Source: Spirochaetaceae bacterium (lineage in GTDB: Bacteria; Spirochaetota; Spirochaetia; Treponematales; Breznakiellaceae). From it: a stretch of 6,858 nt of DNA. This document shows, one piece after another, positions 1-5,795 of this stretch (positions within the stretch are counted from its first letter, which is position 1; every line of letters begins with the position of its first letter). The notes beneath the pieces were generated by a model. That model searched no databases and had not been told where the DNA came from. It saw only the letters and a program-made list of their open reading frames with translations. The position numbers and the translations under genes are program-made. Location: assembly GCA_031279965.1 (NCBI GenBank), contig JAITHM010000131.1, positions 1 to 6,858 on the forward strand, in the 5' to 3' direction.

Positions 1-1
1 C

Positions 2-853
2 ACGTTGAAGAAGAACGACACGGCGGCGCTGCAAGCGGCTGTGGTTGTTACGGGAACGGCAAGCACCGATGTGAGCTGGAGTACGAGTAACAGCGCGATA
101 GTGGAGATAACGGCGCAGATTGCCGCAAGCTGCACAATCAAAGCGAATACAAGCGGTACGGCGGTGATAACGGCGGCCTCGACGTTTGATGGTACTAAGA
201 CGGCGCAGTACACGGTAAAGGCGTTTGAAGAAAACGCGGCAAACGCCATGGCGGAAGGCGGAACAATAACTATCATCAAGAATGCGGCGGGAGACGCCTA
301 CGAAGAAATCCACGCCTTCAAAACGACAGGAAGCGCGAATTTCAAATGGAAGGACGGAGTAACGCCCGCTGCCTCAGGCGCGCTGCTGGTAGTAGGCGCG
401 GGCGGCGGCGGGGGCGGCGGTACTATAGGCGGCTTCTACGCGAAGGGCGGGAACGGCGGCAGGGTTATCTACAACGCGGCCTTCGCCCTTCCGTCCGGCA
501 GCACGACTGTTACGGTGGGCGCGGGCGGAACAGCAGGAACTTCTAGTAGCACATACGGCGGAACCGGAGGCTCGTCTGCCTTTGGTACGATGGTAACGGC
601 GGCAGGCGGTACCGGCGGAGCAGGCCAGCAGGGCTCTACGGCGACGGGAAATGTCGGAATGGGCTCGGGCAGCTATACCATCGAAGCCAACACCGCAAAA
701 GCCTACGGCGCGGCAGGTCCGTCAAAATCTGACGCGGTGGGAAACGGCGCCGCCGGAGCGGCGAATACCGGTGCAGGTGGACAGGCAGGATACGGCTTTA
801 GCGGCGGTGCGGGCGGCTCCGGCATCGTGGTGGTAAGGTTTAGATATCAGTAG
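2..853 (+). CDS. C-terminal part of a surface-type protein: Ig-like (BIG2-like) segment plus glycine-rich domain (5' truncated)
   Basis: The frame is open from the window edge to the TAG at 851-853, so the N-terminus lies outside. The TTG at position 5 is an internal Leu codon, not a start. The first roughly 70 residues read like a bacterial Ig-like group 2 repeat (a V-S-W-S-T-S-N core, then an alternating hydrophobic strand pattern with a G-T-A-V-I-T-A segment), a fold common in adhesins and outer-surface proteins. From about base 300 the protein becomes a glycine-rich domain: A-F-K-T-T-G lead-in, A-L-L-V-V-G-A followed by a run of seven Gly, T-V-T-V-G-A-G-G, and the ending G-G-S-G-I-V-V-V-R-F. 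This pattern is typical of the glycine-rich C-terminal domain of extracellular and tail-fibre-like proteins. No C-terminal membrane anchor is seen. Export and cell-surface location are inferred. Ligand and function are unknown. Codons are richer in GCG/GGC than those of the central genes, largely because of the Ala/Gly content. Confidence 0.75.
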   Translation, partial: TLKKNDTAALQAAVVVTGTASTDVSWSTSNSAIVEITAQIAASCTIKANTSGTAVITAASTFDGTKTAQYTVKAFEENAANAMAEGGTITIIKNAAGDAYEEIHAFKTTGSANFKWKDGVTPAASGALLVVGAGGGGGGGTIGGFYAKGGNGGRVIYNAAFALPSGSTTVTVGAGGTAGTSSSTYGGTGGSSAFGTMVTAAGGTGGAGQQGSTATGNVGMGSGSYTIEANTAKAYGAAGPSKSDAVGNGAAGAANTGAGGQAGYGFSGGAGGSGIVVVRFRYQ

Positions 854-857
854 GAAC

Positions 858-956
858 AGTGGGTAGTGGACAGACTTTGGCTGGTATATGTTAGCTAACG
901 GCGTGTTCAGCGTTAGGTAACGTATTTCGGCCAGAAGCCACTGTCCACTGTTCACT
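858..956 (+). repeat. Long imperfect hairpin just after the surface-protein stop codon
   Basis: Pairing by eye: 858-864 with 950-956, 865-873 with 941-949 (nine Watson-Crick pairs), an internal loop (874-875 against 936-940), 876-884 with 927-935, 886-893 with 918-925 and 895-900 with 911-916. The terminal loop is 901-910. About 39 pairs form per arm, with two single mismatches (885/926 and 894/917). The non-Watson-Crick pairs are all G-T in DNA, so they are G-U if the plus strand is transcribed. The outer arms carry variants of AGTGGACAGT, a low-complexity intergenic repeat style. The hairpin begins five bases after the stop codon but is not followed by a T run, so it is not a standard intrinsic terminator. 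It could be a MITE/REP-like repeat, an mRNA 3'-end stabiliser or part of a structured RNA. Confidence 0.6.
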
Positions 957-960
957 ACCT

Positions 961-1117
961 TTACTGGCGTGACGCGCTCACCGGCTCGCGCGCCTTCGCG
1001 GGGTGCGGTGGGGCGCGTGGAAATTCGCGCGGGCAAAACTTTTGGCGTGCGTCCGCACAGGCCACGCCAAAGGCAGGCGGATGCGCCTTGATGCGCTTGT
1101 TCTAAGACAGCATCCGC
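961..1117. other. GC-rich gene-free stretch with tandem inverted repeats
   Basis: This is the rest of the 305-base gap before the HAD gene. It is visibly richer in G+C than the flanking AT-balanced genes. It holds several inverted repeats in a row: CACCG 979-983 with CGGTG 1006-1010, enclosing CGCG 987-990 with CGCG 997-1000; TTTGGCGTG 1041-1049 with CACGCCAAA 1063-1071 (nine perfect pairs, 13-base loop); and GCGGATGC 1077-1084 with GCATCCGC 1110-1117 (eight perfect pairs). No T tract follows any of them. Open frames across the stretch, in both directions, show no recognisable protein. It may be a repeat element, a structured RNA or the remains of one. I cannot assign a function. Confidence 0.4.
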
Positions 1118-1123
1118 GAAACC

Positions 1124-1152
1124 TTGACAATTATTGCACCGGCAAGCATAGT
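1124..1152 (+). promoter_or_regulatory. Candidate sigma-70 promoter for the HAD phosphatase gene
   Basis: A perfect -35 hexamer TTGACA (1124-1129) is followed after 17 bases by CATAGT (1147-1152), which matches TATAAT at four of six positions. Transcription would be expected to start about seven bases downstream, very close to the ATG at 1159. No Shine-Dalgarno sequence lies upstream of that ATG, so the mRNA could be leaderless or nearly so. The weak -10 limits confidence. Confidence 0.45.
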
Positions 1153-1158
1153 TTTCTG

Positions 1159-1998
1159 ATGAAATTTGATCCTGCACAGATAAAATGTATTGTAAGTGAT
1201 TTAGATGGAACCTTGCTGCTGTCCAATGCCGAGCTTGGAGAGCGGACGGTGGCGGCGGTACGGGCATGTACGGCGCGTGGGTTGCAGGTTATACTGGCGA
1301 CGGGGCGCAGCCTTATGGCCGCCGAACCATACCGTGCGCAGCTTGACCTTAAGGGCCCCATGATCTATTACAACGGCGCAGAGCTTGTTCACATGCCTGA
1401 AGGCCGCATTGAAGAAAGCCATCTTTTCCCCGTCGAAGCGGCGATTTACTGCGTAAATCTTGCCCGTAAACGGCATATCCACTTTCATGTATTTTTTATA
1501 GATGACGCTGATTTTTCCACCGAGATCCTCATGTCGGAAAATCCGTCCAATGCAGCGGCGGTATATACTGAACGGACAGGGCTTAATTTTCAGTATGGTG
1601 ATCTTATCAAATCACTCAATTCCGCCGCGCCGCCACAATGTGCCAAGGGGCTTTTTATTGCTGATGATAGCGAACTTGAAGACGTTCGCAGAATAATCAA
1701 CGCGAAATTCGGCACTACGCTGAATATTGTTAAATCAGCGTCAACTTTTCTTGAAGTGCTCAATAACCGCGCGTCAAAGGGTGCCGCGCTTGAATCGGTA
1801 CTGAAAACCACAGGCTGGCTGCCTAAAGAGGTAATTGCGTTTGGTGATGAAGAAAATGATATTTCAATGCTTAAAACGGCAGGGCATGCCGTTGCCCCTG
1901 CCAACGCGAAGGATGCTGTTAAAGCTGCCGCCCAGACTATTATTGGCAATCATGATGATGAATCTGTCGCCGCATTCCTTGAAACTCATTTTCTTTAG
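1159..1998 (+). CDS. Cof-type HAD-superfamily phosphatase (HAD IIB)
   Basis: A 279-residue cytoplasmic hydrolase, usual length for the Cof/YidA group, which dephosphorylates small phosphorylated metabolites such as sugar phosphates or flavin/pyridoxal phosphates. The exact substrate cannot be read from sequence. All four HAD motifs are visible: motif I DLDGT (nucleophile Asp14, acid/base Asp16), motif II ATGR (Thr48), motif III Lys207 in SKGAAL, and motif IV GDEEND (Asp230 and Asp234, Mg2+ ligands). The YNGA at 71-74 and the long cap between motifs II and III fit subclass IIB. The frame is open further upstream to a possible ATG at 1003. I place the start at 1159 because the 52 extra codons are GC-rich, low-complexity and unlike the family, whereas from 1159 the protein starts 13 residues before motif I. 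No Shine-Dalgarno precedes it. It stands alone: the next gene is 154 bases away and seems to have its own promoter. Confidence 0.88.
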   Translation: MKFDPAQIKCIVSDLDGTLLLSNAELGERTVAAVRACTARGLQVILATGRSLMAAEPYRAQLDLKGPMIYYNGAELVHMPEGRIEESHLFPVEAAIYCVNLARKRHIHFHVFFIDDADFSTEILMSENPSNAAAVYTERTGLNFQYGDLIKSLNSAAPPQCAKGLFIADDSELEDVRRIINAKFGTTLNIVKSASTFLEVLNNRASKGAALESVLKTTGWLPKEVIAFGDEENDISMLKTAGHAVAPANAKDAVKAAAQTIIGNHDDESVAAFLETHFL

Positions 1999-2083
1999 GG
2001 CAATGCTGATTGACCAGAGGGATGGGTAGGATTGCCGCGCATCATCCGCTTGCGCTGTCTTAAAAATTTTAAATGCGTAACCA

Positions 2084-2112
2084 TTCCCAGAGCTTAATTT
2101 TTTTGTTACTAT
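2084..2112 (+). promoter_or_regulatory. Candidate promoter for htrA-mnmA
   Basis: TTCCCA (2084-2089, four of six matches to the -35 consensus), a 17-base T-rich spacer, and TACTAT (2107-2112, four of six to the -10) preceded by TG at 2104-2105 in the extended -10 position. A start near 2119 would give a leader of about 34 bases containing the strong ribosome site GAAGGAG (2139-2145), seven bases before the htrA ATG. No envelope-stress operator is recognisable. The call rests on spacing plus partial matches. Confidence 0.4.
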
Positions 2113-2152
2113 ACGTGCGTAATATTTTTTGATATAGAGAAGGAGTAGCATA

Positions 2153-3703
2153 ATGGATATTGTAAAAAGATTGGCTTCAAAACAGTTTTTTATTTTTAAT
2201 TTGGTACTTATTGGTGTAATTTTTGGATTTTCCCTGGCGTTTTTAACATTCTCCTGTGCGGGTGAAGGGGCAAAGAACGCAGCACAGGCGCAGCAGACGA
2301 ATGTTGTAATACCAGAAAACGCTCTTGCTACGGCGGAAAGTATTCAGACGGCATTCCGGTCGGTTTCGCAAAAGGTCGTACCGTCGGTTGTGCAGTTAAA
2401 AACAGTTTCGGTGCGCCGCCAGCAAACGCCAAGTTTTAACGGCATCCCCTGGGAGTTTTTTTTCGGCCCCAATGCCCCGCGTAACAATAACAATAACAAC
2501 AACAACAACAATAATAATGAGGGCGGAGGGCGGGAATTCCGTGCCCAGGGTTTGGGATCGGGTATTGTTGTGCGGAAAACCGGCGATATGTACTATGTGC
2601 TAACCAACCATCATGTGGTAACAGACGGACAAAATGCTGTTGATGAAATCATGGTAGAGACGAACAGCGGTAAGGAATTTCCCGCAAAGCTTGTCGGACG
2701 TGATGCACGGCGTGACCTTGCGATGGTTTCCTTCAAGGCAAGTGAAAATATTCCGCTTGCCGTGTTGGGAGATTCTGATAGGGTGGCAGTTGGTGATTGG
2801 GCTATTGCCGTGGGAAATCCCCTGGGGTTTTCGTCTTCTGTCACGATGGGTATTGTTAGTGCAGTCGGGCGCACCGGCGGCCCGGGCGATAACATAAATG
2901 ATTTTATTCAAACAGACGCTTCAATAAATCAGGGGAATTCAGGCGGAGCGCTGGTAAATATACGCGGTGAAGTTATCGGTATTAACATGTGGATTGCGTC
3001 AAGTTCCGGTGGAGGTTCGGTGGGACTTGGTTTTGCGATACCAATTAATAATGCCAAACGAACTATTGAAGAATTTATCAGTAAAGGGGAGATCAGTGAC
3101 GGCTGGCTTGGTGTAAGTCTTATTGATATTGAAAAGGATTCCGAAGTAATCCGTGATCTTAAGCTTGAAGGGAAGCGCGGCGCATTGGCATCTGACGTGT
3201 TTATTGGATCTCCAGCTGAAAAGGGCGGTATTCAGCCAGGAGATTTTATAACTCATGTTGATGGTAAAGTCATGCCTAATGTCACTCGTCTCATGCAGGC
3301 GGTGGGGGATTCCAGGCCTGGTGACACTCACAAGTTTACCGTTATTCGTGATGGCTCATCGCGTGATTTACAGGTGCGTATTGATGCACGAAACAACGAG
3401 GTTGCAAGCGAAAACAACAAGCTGTGGCCCGGTGTCTATGCACATCCGATAAATGATGATTTACGCACCCGCTTTAAACTGAATAAAGATGTCAACGGTC
3501 TTGTTGTCGTACGGGTTGTTGAAAAGAGTCCGGCAGCGATTATCAATCTTCAACCTGGTGATGTGCTTACAACAATCAATGATATTCCGGTACGTGATAG
3601 CGCGGCGTTCTACAAGGTATTGCGCGATAATGCCACAAAAGAATTTTGGGTCAGCATCATTCGTGGTGACGCTAAACTTGATACGATGAAGTATAAACGT
3701 TAA
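2153..3703 (+). CDS. htrA: HtrA/DegQ-family periplasmic serine protease with two PDZ domains
   Basis: A 516-residue envelope protease/chaperone that degrades or holds misfolded exported proteins. Residues 1-34 are a short basic start and one hydrophobic segment, followed by Cys35. L-T-F-S-C could be a relaxed spirochaetal lipobox, so the protein may be a lipoprotein or a signal-anchored membrane protein. The trypsin-like domain spans about 65-310 with the full triad: His154 (TNHHVV), Asp188 (RRDLAMV) and Ser263 (GNSGGAL). PDZ1 is about 317-412 and PDZ2 about 425-516. Both hold the family's S-P-A and Q-P-G-D patterns (352-364 and 459-470). The overall layout is DegP/DegQ-like rather than DegS-like (one PDZ). 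Residues 111-122 are twelve consecutive Asn followed by a Gly-rich stretch, in the position of the flexible LA loop of DegP. A strong ribosome site (GAAGGAG, 2139-2145) fixes the start. mnmA follows after 34 bases and is probably co-transcribed. Confidence 0.92.
   Translation: MDIVKRLASKQFFIFNLVLIGVIFGFSLAFLTFSCAGEGAKNAAQAQQTNVVIPENALATAESIQTAFRSVSQKVVPSVVQLKTVSVRRQQTPSFNGIPWEFFFGPNAPRNNNNNNNNNNNNEGGGREFRAQGLGSGIVVRKTGDMYYVLTNHHVVTDGQNAVDEIMVETNSGKEFPAKLVGRDARRDLAMVSFKASENIPLAVLGDSDRVAVGDWAIAVGNPLGFSSSVTMGIVSAVGRTGGPGDNINDFIQTDASINQGNSGGALVNIRGEVIGINMWIASSSGGGSVGLGFAIPINNAKRTIEEFISKGEISDGWLGVSLIDIEKDSEVIRDLKLEGKRGALASDVFIGSPAEKGGIQPGDFITHVDGKVMPNVTRLMQAVGDSRPGDTHKFTVIRDGSSRDLQVRIDARNNEVASENNKLWPGVYAHPINDDLRTRFKLNKDVNGLVVVRVVEKSPAAIINLQPGDVLTTINDIPVRDSAAFYKVLRDNATKEFWVSIIRGDAKLDTMKYKR
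2483..2518 (+). repeat. AAC/AAT trinucleotide repeat encoding 12 Asn
   Basis: Twelve consecutive Asn codons, AAC or AAT only, in htrA. Five AAC codons run in succession in the middle and three AAT codons at the end. The tract lies between the first hydrophobic strand of the protease domain and the catalytic core, in a predicted surface loop. Because the unit is three bases, slippage would change loop length without breaking the frame. Confidence 0.9.
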
Positions 3704-3727
3704 GGATGGGAGGTATCCCCCCTATCC
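3704..3727 (+). promoter_or_regulatory. Intercistronic hairpin between htrA and mnmA, covering a GGGAGG
   Basis: Directly after the htrA TAA (3701-3703), bases 3704-3713 pair with 3718-3727: eight Watson-Crick pairs, one G-U (3708/3723) and one A-C mismatch (3711/3720), around a four-base loop. It ends ten bases before the mnmA ATG. Its 5' arm contains GGGAGG (3708-3713), the only Shine-Dalgarno-like sequence near mnmA, but too far upstream (24 bases) to be a normal ribosome site. No T run follows, so termination is unlikely. A role in translational coupling or mRNA processing is inferred. Confidence 0.5.
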
Positions 3728-3737
3728 TGATTGGATT

Positions 3738-4880
3738 ATGACAAAACAGATTGATGGATGGCAGCCGAAGGCTCTTGTTGCAATGTCTGGCGGAGTTGAT
3801 TCGTCGGTTGCCGCCTATCTTGCATCCCGGGATCACACACTCTGTGCCGGTGTTACAATGAAGCTTTTTGATCTTGATAAAGGTATGGAAGATCAAACGC
3901 CCAAAAGTTGTTGTTCGCTTTCCGATGTAAACGATGCTCGTGATGTCGCGTTTCATCTGGGAATCCCTCATTATGTTCTTAATTTTAAAGATGAGTTTGC
4001 ACGCACAGTTATTGATAAATTTATCCGCGTGTATGAAGAAGGGGGCACCCCGAATCCCTGTATTGACTGTAACCGTTATGTAAAATTTAATACACTGTTA
4101 TTCCGCGCCCGTCAGCTTGAATTTGATTATCTGGTAACTGGACACTATGCCTGCATCGAAAAAAGCGGCACACGCTGGCTTCTTAAAAAAGGGCGTGATG
4201 CGCATAAAGATCAAAGTTATGTACTTGCCATGATGACACAGGAACAGCTTGAACATACCGTGTTTCCACTTGGCAATATGACAAAGGATGAGGTGCGCGA
4301 ACTTGCCACGGAATTAGGATTTATCAATGCACGAAAACATGACAGCCAAGACATTTGCTTTGTGCCTGATGGTGATTATGGGCGTTTTTTGGAAAAATGG
4401 ATAGGCAAACACTATGCCGAAGGTAATATTCTTGACGTTCGCGGCGAGGTGATCGGCCAGCACCGGGGTTATGTTCGCTATACGATTGGACAACGCCGGG
4501 GACTGGGTATTTCGTCGGCAGAGAGGCTGTTTGTCTGCAAAAAATCCGCGCAGGATAATACGGTAACGCTTGGGCCGGAATCAACACTTTATTCAAAATC
4601 TATGCTGATCAATGATCTTAATTTTATTGCCTGCGAAAAGTTAAGCGCACCGCTTCGACTAACGGTAAAAACACGCTATATGCAACGGGAAGAACCTGCG
4701 CGGGTAGAACAGCGTGATGTAACAACACTCTATGTTGAGTTTGATGAGCCTCAGCGGGCGATTACCGCCGGCCAGACGGCGGTGCTCTATGACAGCGACA
4801 TTGTGATAGGCGCAGGCACCATCATGGCACACGAAAATACATCCGGCGGTGGCAGCAAGAATCGGCCTGAGCTGTACTAA
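3738..4880 (+). CDS. mnmA: tRNA-specific 2-thiouridylase MnmA (TrmU)
   Basis: A 380-residue cytoplasmic enzyme that puts sulfur on C2 of the wobble uridine (U34) of tRNA-Lys, -Glu and -Gln. It activates the base with ATP and receives sulfur through a persulfide relay, normally from IscS or Tus-type donors, none of which are in view. The ATP PP-loop SGGVDSS lies at 17-23. The two active-site cysteines are Cys111 (in NPCIDCN, the position of E. coli Cys102) and Cys207 (in SQDICF, E. coli Cys199). Cys108 makes a CxxC with Cys111, a common variant in some phyla. The central tRNA-binding region and C-terminal beta-barrel (about 290-365) are present and length is normal. The ATG at 3738 sits 15 codons before the PP-loop, as expected. 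No ordinary Shine-Dalgarno precedes it. It probably shares a transcript with htrA. Its stop is 16 bases from the convergent folD stop. Confidence 0.94.
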   Translation: MTKQIDGWQPKALVAMSGGVDSSVAAYLASRDHTLCAGVTMKLFDLDKGMEDQTPKSCCSLSDVNDARDVAFHLGIPHYVLNFKDEFARTVIDKFIRVYEEGGTPNPCIDCNRYVKFNTLLFRARQLEFDYLVTGHYACIEKSGTRWLLKKGRDAHKDQSYVLAMMTQEQLEHTVFPLGNMTKDEVRELATELGFINARKHDSQDICFVPDGDYGRFLEKWIGKHYAEGNILDVRGEVIGQHRGYVRYTIGQRRGLGISSAERLFVCKKSAQDNTVTLGPESTLYSKSMLINDLNFIACEKLSAPLRLTVKTRYMQREEPARVEQRDVTTLYVEFDEPQRAITAGQTAVLYDSDIVIGAGTIMAHENTSGGGSKNRPELY

Positions 4881-4896
4881 TCGCGTTGGTTTTGTG

Positions 4897-5748
4897 CTAA
4901 AGTGCGGATTTAGCCGCTTCAATCACATGGCAGACAAGGTTTGCACTCGTAACCGACCCTACACCGCCGGGCACTGGGGTAACACCAGCAACAAGAGATT
5001 CAACTTCATCGGTACGAACATCGCCGCAAGTGCCTTTTTCGCCATTCGGTTTCGCGTTGACGCCAACATCAATCACGTACTGACCAGCCTTGAAACATTC
5101 CTTCCCAACAGACCAAGCGCGTCCCATCGCCACAACAACAATATCCGCCGCCTGGGTCTTTTTCTGCATATCCTTTGTTTTGGAATGACAAATTGTAACG
5201 GTACCATTCTTTTTAAGAAGAAGCATCGATACAGGTTTACCAATTACTGTCGAACGCCCCAACACAACAATATCTTTTCCAGCAACATCAATCTTGTAAT
5301 GATCAAGTATTTTAATAACAGATTCCGCGGTGCAGGGGGGGAAGCCTGCGCCAGAATCTGAGTAAATTCCTGCCATTGAACCATCGGTAATACCGTCCAT
5401 GTCTTTATTTGGCAGCAATGCCGCCCGCGCAGCATTGTCGTCAATCTGTTTGGGCAACGGACGAAAGAGAAGTACGCCATGTATTCCCTTGTCGTTGTTT
5501 GCTTGATTTATCACCTTAAGAAGGTCTTCCTGGGAAGCATCACGGGGCAGCGCAAACACTTTAACTGCCGCGCCAACGCTTTCACAGGTCTTTGTCGCCC
5601 CTCTCTCGTAGGAAATGTCATTCGGCTCTTCACCCATTCTGATGATGCCCAGCGTTGGAGTTACCCCTGTTGCTTTAAGCGCCTCTACATCTTTTTTCAT
5701 GCACTCTTTGAGTGCATCCGCCACATCTTTACCACTTAATAATCCCAT
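4897..5748 (-). CDS. folD: FolD-family methylenetetrahydrofolate dehydrogenase with altered cyclohydrolase residues
   Basis: A 283-residue cytoplasmic folate enzyme, normal length, that oxidises or reduces 5,10-methylene-/methenyl-THF with NAD(P). The N-terminal folate domain and C-terminal Rossmann domain (GRSTVIGKP at 164-172) are intact, as are the metal-free folate signatures DMDG (116-119), FPPCT (136-140) and TPVPGGVG (257-264). The conserved active-site Tyr47 and Asp118 are present. The YVxxKxK motif, however, reads Y-E-R-G-A-T-K (47-53), so Ala51 replaces the Lys (E. coli Lys54, human Lys56) needed for cyclohydrolysis. GVLLF (91-95) places Phe95 where Gln98 (E. coli) is expected. This matches a divergent FolD subgroup I recall from clostridia, where it occurs beside FchA. 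The enzyme is therefore probably dehydrogenase-only, with cyclohydrolase from the upstream fchA. An AAGGAGA ribosome site (complement of 5754-5760) precedes the ATG by five bases. It is 47 bases downstream of fchA, likely the same operon. Confidence 0.93.
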   Translation of the reverse strand: MGLLSGKDVADALKECMKKDVEALKATGVTPTLGIIRMGEEPNDISYERGATKTCESVGAAVKVFALPRDASQEDLLKVINQANNDKGIHGVLLFRPLPKQIDDNAARAALLPNKDMDGITDGSMAGIYSDSGAGFPPCTAESVIKILDHYKIDVAGKDIVVLGRSTVIGKPVSMLLLKKNGTVTICHSKTKDMQKKTQAADIVVVAMGRAWSVGKECFKAGQYVIDVGVNAKPNGEKGTCGDVRTDEVESLVAGVTPVPGGVGSVTSANLVCHVIEAAKSAL

Positions 5749-5795
5749 TTTTATCTCCTTTGCATAGTATAAATTTTATTTGTGTTTATTAATGC

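Noticed and set aside
1003..1158. 52-codon N-terminal extension of the HAD phosphatase from the ATG at 1003
   Set aside because: The extension is read from GC-rich inverted repeats, has no family resemblance, and would put motif I far from the N-terminus. The ATG at 1159 fits the family.
722..1267. 181-codon minus-strand open frame across the 3' end of the surface gene and the gene-free gap
   Set aside because: It overlaps the glycine-rich coding region and the start of the HAD gene, shows no recognisable domain, and is explained by GC-rich low-complexity DNA with few stops.
2037..2070. Intrinsic terminator after the HAD gene (GCGCA/TGCGC stem then AT-rich run)
   Set aside because: The stem is only five pairs with a nine-base loop, and the following sequence is TGTCTTAAAAA, not a T run.
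4849..5361. 170-codon plus-strand open frame across the mnmA/folD junction
   Set aside because: It is antisense to folD, whose reading frame shows clear family motifs throughout.
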